Position numbers and translations under genes: made by a program. From NCBI GenBank assembly GCA_028583405.1, contig CM053261.1, positions 10,224,459 to 10,288,458 of the forward strand: 64,000 bases of DNA, read 5' to 3'. This stretch comes from Pogonophryne albipinna. Taxonomy: Eukaryota > Chordata > Actinopteri > Perciformes > Artedidraconidae. Shown in pieces: positions 1-11,667 of the stretch. Under the pieces are notes generated by a model. It saw only the letters and a program-made list of their open reading frames with translations, had not been told where the DNA came from and did not search any database. Within the stretch, counting starts at the first letter, position 1; every line of letters starts with the position of its first letter.

Positions 1-2549
1 CGTGCTGAGGAGTTTGCAGAGGACATCCAATATTTTTGTCCTAGTTTAGACAGCATGTGATTTCTTCCAGAGTGACCAACTTGGATGTGTATGTGTCTTA
101 GAATGATTTCTGATATGTGGGATTTTTTGGGCAGGATTATGGGATTCTTAGCGTTTACTGGCATAGCTGATCTGTTAATCCTCCCCCCAACTCTCAGTAT
201 ACCTTGATCAAGGATTGGGTCCATTTTTAATATAGGGCTGTCCTTTTGGGAGTATTTCCTTTTTTCAAGGAGGTTAATGTCCTGTGCAAAGTGTTTCCTT
301 TGTTCAAATGCAAGTATGGCCATTTCAGCATTGTCCATATCTTCCACAGTCAGATTTGTGTTGACGGTCACTTTGGAGTTTATGGCCCGTTCCTTCAGTG
401 ATTCATTACTCGGCAGCAATCCAGGGTTTGTCACCTTCCTTCTTTGAGTGATCTCCAAGAGCAATCTTTTCCATTTCAGGATCCAAGCTACAGCTTTTTT
501 CAGGCTGTTCCAATCTGAGTAGTGCTCAATTAGTTCACTTGTGGGACTTTTCCCCTCAATACTCATCACATTTACAGTGACATTCCTTTTCACTTCTGGA
601 TCATCTGGAGAAAGAGAGCTTTGTGACCTTTTGTCTGGGTTCCCTGGCCACTGAGACTCCTCCTCTTGCAGGAATTCGGGTCCATGTAGCCACCTTTTAG
701 ACTTTAGGAAGGCTTCAATGTTTAACCCCCGGGAAGCATCATCGGCCGGATTTCGTTTGGAGTCCACATATCTCCACTGAGTCTCATTTGACATGTCGTG
801 AATAACTGCAATCCGATTAGCTACAAAAGTGTGGAATCGCTTGGTTTGATTGCAGATATATTTAAGTACAGACTGGCTGTCTGTCCAAAAGATGGACTCT
901 TGGAGGTTTAGCTGTAGCGCTGAGCATAACATCCGATCCATCCTTGCAGCTAGGGTGGCTGCTGTAAGCTCCAGTCTGGGTATAGTCATCTTTTTGAGAG
1001 GGGTTACTCTAGCCTTCCCCATCACTAAAGCAACATGAACTTCCCCCAAACTGTTGACACATCTGAGATAACTTGCAGTGCCGTATCCTTGCTCACTGGC
1101 ATCACTAAAGTGATGCAACTGCATGGTTTCCACTTGGCCAAAATCCTCAGGTTTGAAGCATCTGCTAACCTGCAAATGTTTTAATTGTTCCAACTCAGTC
1201 AGCCATTTTTCATATGGTTTGGAGAACTGACCAGGGATTGTTATATCCCATCCACACTTAGCCTGACAAAGACCTTGGAGAACTTGTTTTGCCTTTAGTA
1301 CAAAGGGGGCAGCAAGACCTAACGGGTCATATACTGAACTGACCGTAGAGAGCACAGCTCGTCGGGTAAGGGTCCTGTTTTTTATAGCAATTTGGAATCC
1401 AAATGTGTCATCTTCAATATTCCAGTACATTCCAAGAGCCCTTTCCACAGGTAGCTTCTCTCTATCCAGGTCCAGTTCCTTGATCTGTTTGGCTTTGTAT
1501 TCATCAGGTATAGCAGCCAGGACAGCACAGCTATTGCTAATCCATTTTGTTAGTTTGAAACCTCCTTTAGCACATAGTTCACTCAGATTCTTAGTGAGGA
1601 TAATAGCTTGCTCTTCTTTTGCAACAGATTTCAGGCAGTCATCAACATAAAAGTTTGATTTAATGGTGTCAACTGCAATTGCGTCACTCTGGCTCTTATT
1701 ATCTTCTGCTGTCTTTTGCAGGGTAAAATTGGCACAGCTTGGTGAGGAGATGGCACCAAACAAATGAACTTTCATTCGGTATTGCTCTAAACTTTGGCTT
1801 GGGTCACCATTTGGCCACCATAGAAATCTCAACAAGTTTGTGTCTTTTTCGTGAACTCGAACTTGGTGGAACATCCCTTCAATATCTGCCATGATGGCAA
1901 CCTGTTCCTGGCGAAACCTCAGCAGAACGCCAAGAAGTGAGTTGGTCAAGTCAGGTCCTTGTAAGAGTTCATTGTTGAGTGATGTTCCTTTGTATGAAGA
2001 TGTACAATCAAATACTACTCTTAGTGTCTTTTTTCGCTTGTGGTACACCCCATGGTGGGGTATGTGCCACACCTTGCCATCATTTGGATGAAGGTCCTTT
2101 GATGGCACCTTCTCCGCATAGCCTTTTGTGATTACATCTTCCATGAAAACCTTGTACTCTTCAGCATATGCAGCATCCTTCTTGAATTTCATAGCAAGGT
2201 AATGTGCTCTTTGCTCAACTATATGGTGATTATTGGGCATGATGACATCACTATTACGGAGTGGCAACGGTAGATAATAGTGATTATCCTTCAGTGTAGC
2301 TGCACTTGATACCAGCTGCATGAATTTACTTTCTTCAGCTGACATTTGAAGTTTTCCCTCATATTCTCTCTCTGGGAAATCATGATGATACTGATTTACA
2401 AGAAGCTTTTCCAGTTGTTCCATTGAGATGCGGTTTACTGATGCCACCGGTCTTCCAAATGTGTCCACAGCGGTAGTTGAACTAAGCGGTCCATTGACGA
2501 CCCATCCTAAGAGAGTTCTTACAGCATAAGGACCATTACCAGTCTTTGA
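1..2549 (-). CDS. pol: BEL/Pao pol: reverse transcriptase, Pao-associated region, RNase H-like and start of integrase (partial)
   Basis: An uninterrupted frame of about 849 codons runs from just after an in-frame TAG (2552-2550) to the window edge. The first Met in it is at 2423. In order from the N-terminal side I see an RT core with VVFDC and MADIEGMFHQ (about 2050-1860), the catalytic YVDD at 1649-1638, the Pao/peptidase-A17-associated region (about 1460-1250), an RNase H-like region with FSDASEQGYG (about 1110-1083) and FWTDSQS (about 890), and an integrase zinc-binding start with HMLSKLGQKYW at 59-27. Readable pol sequence continues upstream of the TAG (about 2618-2553) in the same frame, so the TAG is a nonsense mutation rather than the true boundary. 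The long open frame suggests a fairly young copy. Confidence 0.85.
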
Positions 2550-2612
2550 CTATGTCGTGGCCCATTCTTGTACGATATCTAAAAACTGTGCCACGTCAAC
2601 AGGGATCCGCTT

Positions 2613-2934
2613 CTTGACTCACACGTTAAAAACCATCCAAATAAAGCTCTGTAGGCGCTGATTTCTTTGCCTTCCTCGGCCGATTTATTTGCTTCCATAT
2701 ATTTAAACAAACAAAATGATCAGTGTAACGTGAGGTCAAAGACTGTTCCGATTCCCCGTTCATTGCTGGAGACAATTTCCTCCTCACGCTCAGTCCCACC
2801 CCTTCCTTATATCACAGGTGTGGCTCGCAGTAAATCAAAGTTTTCTCCGAATATTTAATTCGGTACTAATACATAAATGGAAAATATATATTAAGATCTA
2901 AATTAATAAGAAAATAATACACTCATTGTCAACA
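2613..2934 (-). repeat. Candidate BEL/Pao 5' LTR
   Basis: Read on the - strand this begins TGTTGACAATGAG at 2934, has a TATA-like TGATATAAGG near 2810 and an AAATAAAT polyadenylation-like signal near 2687, then runs into pol. The order start, TATA, poly(A) signal fits an LTR. The 3' boundary is not defined and no partner LTR is in the window, so this is inference. Confidence 0.45.
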
Positions 2935-4398
2935 CAGAAAATGGCTCTAACAGACAGCTTTTAACAATATAACATGTCAAGTGTTGATATTTGTTCTACA
3001 AATCAAAGCTAAAACTAGTGATTTAGTAAATACAAAATGTAATTAATCTGTTATAAAATAATGGGTCACTTCCTGTTCATTGGCTCTGAAGATGTATTAG
3101 GCTCAAACTAATGTAACACCTGTGTAAATCTACTAAACCAGACACAAATGAGAGAAGGCTGTACTGAACAATTATAATATTATCATTCGTTAAACAAGAA
3201 GAGCCTCTGTTACCTGAACTGACACTCTTCTCGTGTTGTTGCTAACAGAGAGCATGTTTTGGCACATTTTCAAGGCTGGGTTAACATTTCATTTTGTGTA
3301 AATCTCCTCATGGCTAAATGTTTGGCCAATCAAGTGTTCAATGTAGCGTATTTACAGAACAGATTATAATTAGACATTACAATGAGCCACAAGAGGGCAA
3401 CAGCAGGCCGGACACTGCTGCAGGATCTGTGTAAATGGCAGTTTAATTTTAGCTGAACCTTTGGAGGACAGGAAATGCTCCCCTGGGACAAGCTAACCAC
3501 AGTTCAATAAATCAAAGTGGCTCCAGAGACGCTCATTGTAATACCTTGACATACAGATTCAACATTTCAATAGCATCAGTAACATGTGTGATGTTAACAT
3601 CTCTGTGTCTCCAGCTACCGGTCTGGTAAATGGCTTAAGGTTAACTCTTGGCTACGTTTGCTGAATAATAGAATTACATAATCATTATGTTCTCTAATTG
3701 CACAGTGCATGCAGGCCTATTGGATTTGTATTGTATTGCACATAATAAGTGCAGCTGTTTAGCTTCAGGGGAAATAAAGGACCAAAAATAGATCTATTCG
3801 AAAGTATTCCCATATGGTGCATGAATACAAGCTCTTTTATAGCACATGTATACAGTCAGAGGCAGCACTGGATTTAATCAGGAAAGGAAATTCGATCTTT
3901 TTTCAAATTAGTCGTTTTTGAAGTTTAGGCAAGCAGAATATTTTTTTACATTTATGTCAAAATACCAGGTCATGCATTCAAAATCCTACTTTATTATAAT
4001 GTAAAGTCTTTTAAGCATCTTTTTTTAATTTTGTGAAGTACTGGAAATGCTTTGAAAACCACTAGTTTAATCTTATTTTGTTTTTGTTTATATATTTAAA
4101 AAAAAAATGTAAAATCTTCATCTACAATGCAACTGTTAACTACATCCTTCCAAAACAGTACAATTGGAAATCTAGCAGTATTGGTATACAGTTGCATACA
4201 AAAGGATATATTCAAATAAAATACTAAAGTCAATGTTCTTTTCACCACTAGAAGAAAAGGTATTCATTCTGCAGACTCAGCACACTCACTGGTATTTAAG
4301 ATCTAATCACTTTGTTTTCTTATAGTTCACTTTGCCAGCAAATGTGACATCACCATTTTGTCTTGTGCTGATGAGATGAGAGTGGACGGCTTTAGTTA
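2935..4398. other. Non-coding, nothing recognised
   Basis: AT-rich sequence with stops in all frames. No coding exon, RNA gene or clear repeat boundary seen. Confidence 0.5.
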
Positions 4399-4415
4399 GA
4401 GAGAGAGGGGGGAGG

Positions 4416-4465
<50 letters not shown>
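4399..4465. repeat. (GA)n microsatellite
   Basis: Interrupted GA/G-rich tract, with a pure AG run from about 4419 to 4464. The - strand open frame across it is only Ser-Leu repeat translation. It sits just upstream of the inferred first exon, so it may be a promoter-proximal GA tract. Confidence 0.9.
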
Positions 4466-4467
<2 letters not shown>

Positions 4468-4469
4468 GG

Positions 4470-4651
4470 GTGGGGGGAAGTGGAGAGAGGCTTTTACTCC
4501 AGTGTGTGTCGAGGAGGCTGGCAGTGAGGAGGAGAGCACCGGAGAAGATGCTGGATGCTGATACGGAGCTGCTGGCGTTTCACTTTCTGTCACACTGAAG
4601 CAGCTCTTATTGCGACAGGCAAAAAACAATACATCTGTGTGAAAGCCTCAG
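4470..4651 (+). other. Possible untranslated first exon (candidate rph3a 5' UTR)
   Basis: GC-richer than its surroundings, without a sustained frame, and ending in a textbook splice donor (CTCAG followed by GTAAGAACAG at 4652). Rabphilin genes in vertebrates have upstream non-coding exons, and this is on the right strand upstream of the first coding exon at 31761. The exon start and the link across about 27 kb are inference. It could be the first exon of another transcript. Confidence 0.35.
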
Positions 4652-5559
4652 GTAAGAACAGACATTCATTTTAAAATGAGAAAAATTGTCTATCTTTTTT
4701 AATAATTAAAATGTACCCTTAAGTTTGAAGTTTTTTTCAATTAAAATGTCTGGTTGGTTATAATAAGTCAATGTATCAGTAACACTTGATTGTCCTTCAA
4801 TCATCAATGCTAATCTAATTATTATTAAAAATGACAACAATTCTGCTTGGTTTAAAAGTGCATTTCTGATTTTCCTAAAACACCTATCTATTTCTTAACT
4901 ATTTAAATTGAGAAACATTTTCACCTGACTACTTGTCATATTGCTCAGATATTTAAGTGTATTTCCTCAGAAAACCTCGGATTGCTGACGTCATTTGAAT
5001 GACCTACTATGATTGTACGGTTCCAATTTACCATGAAGAAATATACCTTTTATTATTATTAAGGAGCAGTTATTAAGCACAACTGATATCTATCTGAATT
5101 TTATTTAGTTTTATTTCCATTTCTATGATTTCACACTGAGCGACAAACATGTACAAACAAACAAAATATATAAATCTAAACATTCAAATGATATATTCTG
5201 TATCTACAATACTGCAGTTCTAAGAGATTATGCAAGTGTTTCTACACGTTCTGTATGATTTCTTAGAGGGAATAACTTGCTTCATTAAATCATATATTCT
5301 TGTTTTTAGTTTTTTTTTCACATCTATCAAACATACAAACATTTTTGATGCAGAACCCTTAACTTCAGTTTATGTTGACTCTCTAAAGTCCTCTATCAGC
5401 CTATATCTTTGCAGCTTACTGCCAACAAAGCCTATGCGGATATTTGTGGTAAAAAACAATTATTCAGATAAATCACTTGGACTTGAATAATAAAGCTTGG
5501 CCGGACGTAGATAAGTGCCTGTTTTAAATCAATATTACTTTTTCATTTATATTGTCCGT
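4652..5559. other. Probable intron, nothing recognised
   Basis: AT-rich, no exon-like segment with matching splice sites found. Probably the start of rph3a intron 1 if the 4470-4651 exon is real. Confidence 0.4.
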
Positions 5560-6110
5560 AATCTTAAAGCAATAGTTCAACATTTTGAAATATGTACTGA
5601 TTCAAGTTGGAATTTTGTGCCGGCAGCTTGTTAGCTTAGTATAGCACAAAAGCATTAAACAGAAGGAATAAAAACTAGCCCGACTCAAGTCTAAATAAAA
5701 TAATAATGCATATCTAAAGCTCGCTTAATTAAACCTTATTTTCTCGTTTTTTATTTAAAAAAGATAGTGGTCCATATGTAGACAAACCTGTTTATCAGTG
5801 TGGCTTACACACGTTGGTAGGTGGATTTTGTTTTTCTGACAGTGCACACTGGTGGTTTTACCCCGCTTTCTGTGTTAATGCTAAACTAAGCTAACTGACA
5901 TATTGGAGATACTGCATTGATCTTCTCATCTAACTCAGCAAGAGAGCAAATAAAGATATGTAGCAAAATATCAAAACATTTTTCAAATAAGAGCAAAGCT
6001 TTTGTCTGTGTAGCCGAGAAGTCTTTCATCTCCATGTTATAACCAGTGGTCAGCTCGAGAAGAGTCCTCAGTACAGAGGAGGAGCTCACTGGCTAACATG
6101 TAGTGGCAGC
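5560..6110 (+). repeat. Degenerate interspersed repeat (AATAGTTCAACATTTTG family)
   Basis: Opens with AATAGTTCAACATTTTG and later carries GCTAAACTAAGCTAACTG. Related blocks recur at about 41800-41960 (rph3a intron) and 54110-54260. I cannot name the family or define its ends. Confidence 0.4.
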
Positions 6111-6839
6111 ACCATTTTCAAAGCTGAGATGGAAGGAAACGATGAAGAAAAGGAAGCTTGAATTGTCCTTGGTGTGTGTGTGAAATCGATTTGCAGTACT
6201 ATAACAATCACTTTTTATTTGGTCCATCATCCTCTGCCATGATCAACTTTATTGAGTCCCTTTCTTCTTTCCCATGCTCCCTATAATCCCTGCTGAATGC
6301 TCCTTGTGACCCCAAATCAACTGTATTGACTGTATTGTGGTGGTGGATTATACAGGCTGCTGAGCACTCAGGTGCTGACTGATGTGGCTAATGTGCTTGA
6401 GCAGAAACGGTTCACGCCGACTCAACACCCCCTGCCTGCTGAACTCAGGGGAAATAATTCCTACTGTAGGTTTATTTTCTTGTGGCTCGGTGCTTTTTCG
6501 AAATGTTAGCATTCAACACTTAATTGTCTCGAGTCCTGTTTTTTTAGTAGCAAACCAACTTAGTGGCAAAATACCTGCTGTCAGTAGGTAAATGAAATGT
6601 AACACAGTCTGTTTTAAAGGGTACAATTTACAAACACATATTTATTTATGGATAGTCCACCATCGTAGGATATGACTGATTTGAAGTGCAGTGCCAGCAT
6701 CTATGTATGAAATTAATTTGAAATTAGAGTTTCAAGGTAGAATGCCGAAAGGATGATGATGCATATAATGTTAATGCAGAGGATCCGAGTTCATATCATA
6801 TGAAAGATTAATGTCTGACTTTTCTGTCTAATTTTTTTA
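6111..6839. other. Non-coding, nothing recognised
   Basis: No exon, repeat boundary or RNA gene seen. Confidence 0.4.
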
Positions 6840-7206
6840 ATTAATTTTCGCTTGAGTGCGCTAGAATTTGAAAATACACAGCCGGAACAAATCTGCCACT
6901 TCCTTACAGAGCCCCTCCTCCAACACACACAAACGCGCACATGACCAATGAGGGCACAAGATAAGTTTGTGCACAGATGGAAGGCTGACAGGCAGGTAGG
7001 CCATCCAGTTATTTTAGCCGGGCCGGCTAAAATGATTGGTCGTGCTTTTTACAGTGCTACAGCTTCCACAAATGACATGTTTCTATGGATTTTTTGTCAA
7101 AGCACTTCAGATATTCATTGCTATCAGGATGTTAAGAGCATTCCATGGAATATAACAAAAAGTGTATCTCGAGCCGGTTTCTCAAACTTACCTACCCCAC
7201 GTTTAA
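6840..7206. mobile_element. Truncated copy of a TTAA-flanked DNA transposon family
   Basis: From about 6866 to 7206 this matches the outer element at 51985-53102: shared GTGCTAGAATTTG-like start, GCACATGACCAAT, TTAGCCGGGCCGGCTAAAAT, CTCGAGCCGGTTTCTCAAAC and the terminal TACCCCAC..TTTAA. Its left terminus is degraded or deleted. It lacks the 740-bp insertion carried by the other copy and so records the empty site. Confidence 0.8.
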
Positions 7207-10200
7207 GCAATTGTTTTAGTTGCCCAAAAAAACCGTTTTATTCAGATATTACTACTAAGTAATACCAGGGCCAGAATCACAGATGTTGATACCAATACCG
7301 AGGCTTTGTGTCAGTTAATATAGGGAGAACCAGTATCATGCTTTGAGGTGAATACTTCACTTGTTTATTTTATCATTATTCTTTTTTTCACTTACATTTC
7401 AAGCCAAGCCGATCTTGCTGATCTCAAAATATATCCAAATAAAGATTGAATGATAAAAAGACGACGTATACAAGCATTTTCTGATAGACATGACCCATTG
7501 ATTGACGTTTCCTCCAAAACTTAGATAGAGTTAGGGAAAGTCCAGAAATAAGGTTGAAATAAGAATATAAGCTCCTTGTGATACCGTATCTATTTCTGAG
7601 TTTTTAGCTTCAACTCTGCAGGGAAAATACAGAAGAACAGTGACTTTTTAATATATCCATAATGTGTCTTTGTTATTTATAATTAACTGACTTGGTTACG
7701 TTATCCATAGTTAGAGCCCCTGATTCCCTTTATTGACTGTTGGTCAAAGAATAATATCTCTATGCATGTACAATTATTGTAAAGAAAGGCTAAAACATGT
7801 ATTGGCTATGACTTGCAGTATGCAAATGAATTCAGTCACCTGAGGTTGCTGCAAAAGTGCTGATATCGTATTTTTAAAGGGGGCTTTATTCCCTTTATAA
7901 TAACTAAGATTTATATGCACATGGCACACATACCTAAGGTTGAAGGTAATGGAATTCAGTGGTTTTATGAGGACACCTGTCCAGTATAAGTGGGTGAAAT
8001 TGCCTCTTTCATCATAAAACGATGTCAGGGTTGGGGTCAAGTCCAGTCAGACCTAATCCATCAAAGCAATCAATTGAGATTCATGAATTTTCCATTACTT
8101 CCAGTGACGACGTGTTCCACATGAACTCATTCAGTCAAGCGTTTAGCAATTTGGACGGCGGAAATGTACAGTAATTGACTTTCCTCCTCCTCAAATCTGC
8201 AGCTGAGGCATTATTGTTTCCAACTCTCGGGAATTCCCCTAGCACAGCAGGAACAGCAGATGTGCTGCACAATCCCACTGTGGCCCCAAGTGTTTGATTA
8301 GCTATATATCACGGGCACATTTGAATGGTTCACAGCCAGAAAAGATGGTTGGAGGCAGATGTGTAATTATGTATCTGTCACAGAAACACAGATGTAAACA
8401 GAGACCACTATTCCACCTTGTATATGCTGCTGTGTGGTGATGTCTGCCCTGCATGACTCTCTGTCAGGGGTCTCAAGGGGACAATATTAATCAGAAGGAA
8501 CAATGTAAACAAACAATCGCGTGAGAAGTTGTAAATTATGCTGATGACCATCTTATGTTTGGAAAAGCCTTCCTTAGTTTCTTACTTTCACCTCACAGCA
8601 CCAACAACATCCTTCCTCTTGCTCGTTGCTATGTTTACATTTGAAGAGCTCCCTATGGGAACATTGGTTGATGTTATTAAACGTGTCATGGAATATTGTC
8701 ATATTTGGCAAAAAAATTCTCTTATCTTTTTGGATTTTTGTTTGTACACCATGCATCTACTCTGATATACTTCACACCATAAAACTGCCATTCGCCAAAC
8801 ACCCATTTTTGTTCCCTTCTTTTTCCGTTCCAGGCTATTATCGTCCAAGTGTCTTTTTTAGCTGAACCTGCTTTTGAACAGTGCAGTCCACTCTCAAAAC
8901 ACCAAATGAGGGAATATCTTGCTGACAAGTGGTTTCAATCCCCCAGTAGAGTTCAGATATACAGAATACGTTCTGGAGGTTCGTGGTGGTATTACCTTAT
9001 ATGGGTTCAGTCTACATATTATAAGTTTGATTATAGCCTGAACTGACTAAATAAGGTGGCAGACACGACCATTGATAATTGTATTAGTTGTAGGGTAACA
9101 AGGAAAGTCTTAATTTTCGATCAAGTTCACGTCATCAAAACTTCAGTCGAAGTCACAATGAGTTAAAGTCCACATCTCTGCCTAGCACGCCATTGTTTGT
9201 TAGATGATAAGCCCCCCAAGAGTCTGTCGTTGGCACTTCCTCCCCGATGACTTCATTCAGGTTGTTAAAGATGGAAAGCTATGATGGGTCAGATTCTAAT
9301 GTGTAGTCTGAACTGTTTATCGTCAGGGTCACAGCAAGAATCTATGACTTATATAACCCGATCTGAAACAGCGACACACTTTCTGTTTCGTCAATTAGTG
9401 AACGCCAGCGACAATTAGACAATACTGTTTACAGGCTCCTTTTTAGATGGAGGTTGTATCTCAGTTAGTGGGGTCTTGTTCAAGTACCAGTACAGACCAA
9501 TCTGTCTAGACTGGTAGCTGGAGATTCTGACATTTCTTCTTATTGATGTGTGAATCAAGAAGTAACAATAACAAAACTAATTTCTCAAAGGGGACAAATA
9601 TAAACCTTATGTGAGGGCATAATAGGGCGTGTTAGGACATGGTTCTGGTGCATCTCTGACCTTGTTTCTCCTCATTATTCTATCTCTCTCTTCCCTAGCA
9701 ACTTCCTCATCATAAACCCAGAAGAAACCCCTCAGCAAGCTGTCTCACACACACAAACAGAGAGAAAACAGATACCACAGAACGGCAGAGAGACAGAGAC
9801 AGACAATAAGCCTGAGGTTTGCATTCTGTTTAGTGGCCTCCACTGCCTCTGGTGTATAAACACACGCACAGAGACACAGGAAATCTGTGATTTCCACTCA
9901 CCATATGGGTGTTTGCTCTCATACTGAGCTTGTCATGCAGATATGCAGGTCACTCTTCTCCACACACAAATACACACGCATGCAGATTAAAAAAGGTAAA
10001 TGCAATCAATCTTTTGCAGCTTTTGATCCAAAATAAGAGGTTGTATCTGAGAAGAACTTCAAGCTGTCGCTGACAAGTTTGTGCTCTAGTAAACAATGTA
10101 TTCATTGGCACATGACTGCTGACACACTAAGGACAGTCGGCCTCGGTTGACAGTCACACGACATGGCACAACAAGCATTAAAACGGCCACAAGGTCTCAG

Positions 10201-10329
10201 GAAGCGGTGTTCTAAAGCTTGTATCTGTTGCCACAAGCCATCTTCTCCCCATGCCTTTTCAAGATCTAAAGCTGTATGAAATGAAAATGAGGATGCAACA
10301 ACCCACGTTTGATACACCAAGTCTGCTTG
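7207..10329. other. Non-coding, nothing recognised
   Basis: About 3.1 kb of AT-rich sequence with several short overlapping frames on both strands (for example 8538-9046), none resembling a protein family and none flanked by convincing splice sites. CA-rich patches occur around 9740-9990. Probably intron 1 of rph3a. Confidence 0.4.
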
Positions 10330-10975
10330 TTTCATTGCCTAGGCGCCATCACCAGGGTTGTTATAACTCAACAGGAACAGGAATGTCTCTACAAAATGTC
10401 ATGGTAATCACTCCAATAGTTGTTGAGACCTTTCAGTCAATAACATCAAATGTCAACATCATGGTGGCACAACAGAAAAAGCCAAGGGATCACCAATACT
10501 GCTAGGATTCATTGTTGAGGGACAAGGGATGTCTGTATGACATTTTCTGACAGTCCATCCAATAGTTGTTCAGATATTTCAGTATGGTGATGGATAGATT
10601 ATGTGAGGCTTTACTTTCGGCACAGTTTATATGCTGATGTTTGTCGTCATAAATGACAAGACCTAAGTTTTGACCCGCTAAATGGAAAGTCAGGGGATCA
10701 TCAACATGTTGTTTGGGAAGGGTTAGGATGTCTGTATGGAATTGAATAGCCAATGTTTGTTGACATATTCTAGTGTGAACTAAAGTGGTGGAAAGAGTCT
10801 GATGTTGTACATATACACAGCTAACGTGCTGATATGTGTTGTCATAAAGAACAAAGTTTGACCTGGTGGTGGCGCTAAATAGAAAGTCAGGGTTCTTGCG
10901 ATTCATCCTAAGGAGGACAAGAATGTTTGAAACAAACGTTATAGCAATCCATACTATAGTTTTTGTCATATTTCA
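10330..10975. repeat. Three diverged ~200-bp tandem repeat units
   Basis: The same phrase order recurs: GGAATGTCT/GGATGTCTGTATG, CCAATAGTTGTT, TTTCAGT, a TGCTGAT..TGTTGTCAT block, a GGTGGCGCTAAAT-like block, AAAGTCAGGG and GATTCAT. Units start near 10375, 10520 and 10728. A 155-codon - strand frame covering two units is coincidental. Confidence 0.6.
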
Positions 10976-11165
10976 CTGAAAGTTGTGGACAGACCAACCC
11001 ATATTTTGTCATGCCTTGAGTCTCACTGCTTAACAAATGCACCCTAACATTTGATCCGTCCTGCTTTCATCCTTCGACCTACGTATGTAATATTTGAAAG
11101 CCATTGAGTCTTTCACTCTGACATGTTTTGTTGCCCTGCCTCTTCCTCTCACTACACAGACTATA
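10976..11165. other. Non-coding flank of gypsy element
   Basis: Ends in the 5-bp target site CTATA (11161-11165), duplicated at 18072-18076. Confidence 0.6.
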
Positions 11166-11648
11166 TGTTATATCTCGTAAAATCTGTTAAGTTAATGTTT
11201 TAAGTTCAGTCTTGTATTCTGTTTTATTTTGTAGTAACCTTTCCTTCTTGTTGCAGATTACCTCACTTCCTCCCCTTGTGTGTTTTCCCTCCACTGTGAT
11301 TGTTGACTCCGCCCTAATTGTCTGCACCTGTTCCCCCTTAGCCTGCCTATATATAGTTTCTGTCTCCCTTGTCTTGTTGACAGTTCGTTTCGTCCCATGT
11401 GCCTGACTGCCAGCGTGAAGTCCATGTTTTCTTCGAAGAGCTAAAAACCGAATGGAATTTACTTTATCTTTTTGACTTTTGATACTACTGTATGTTAACC
11501 TTTTCCTCGTAAGAGTGTTTTTTGTTATCGAAACCTGTACCTCTACGGAGAGCTCACAGTGTCACTATTTTTTCAGTAAAGACTTTTATTTGTACTTTGT
11601 TTGTCGAGTCGTGCTTTTGGGTTCATACTGGTTTGCCTAGCCGTGACA
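11166..11648 (+). repeat. Ty3/gypsy 5' LTR (483 bp)
   Basis: Starts TGTTATATCTCG right after CTATA and ends GCCGTGACA. Its last 100 bp (11549-11648) match 17971-18071 with a few differences, which defines it as an LTR. TATA-like CTATATATAG lies near 11347. Confidence 0.9.
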
Positions 11649-11667
11649 GTACGAACTGGCCAGTAAA

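Larger units (their letters stand above)
1..2934 (-). mobile_element. BEL/Pao LTR retrotransposon, left part cut by window edge
   Basis: A - strand BEL/Pao-type element. The pol frame occupies positions 2549 to 1 and continues beyond the window. Upstream of it (2613-2934) is a stretch resembling a 5' LTR. The usual gag, aspartic protease and early pol are missing: LTR-like sequence is followed almost at once by the middle of pol, so this copy has a large internal deletion. Assignment rests on the Pao-type reverse transcriptase order (VVFDC, LLQGPDLTN, YVDD), which is characteristic of the family. It lies upstream of the inferred rph3a first exon, on the opposite strand. Confidence 0.85.

Noticed and set aside
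10502..10969. 155-codon - strand frame
   Set aside because: Covers diverged tandem repeat units and shows no protein-like conservation between the units.
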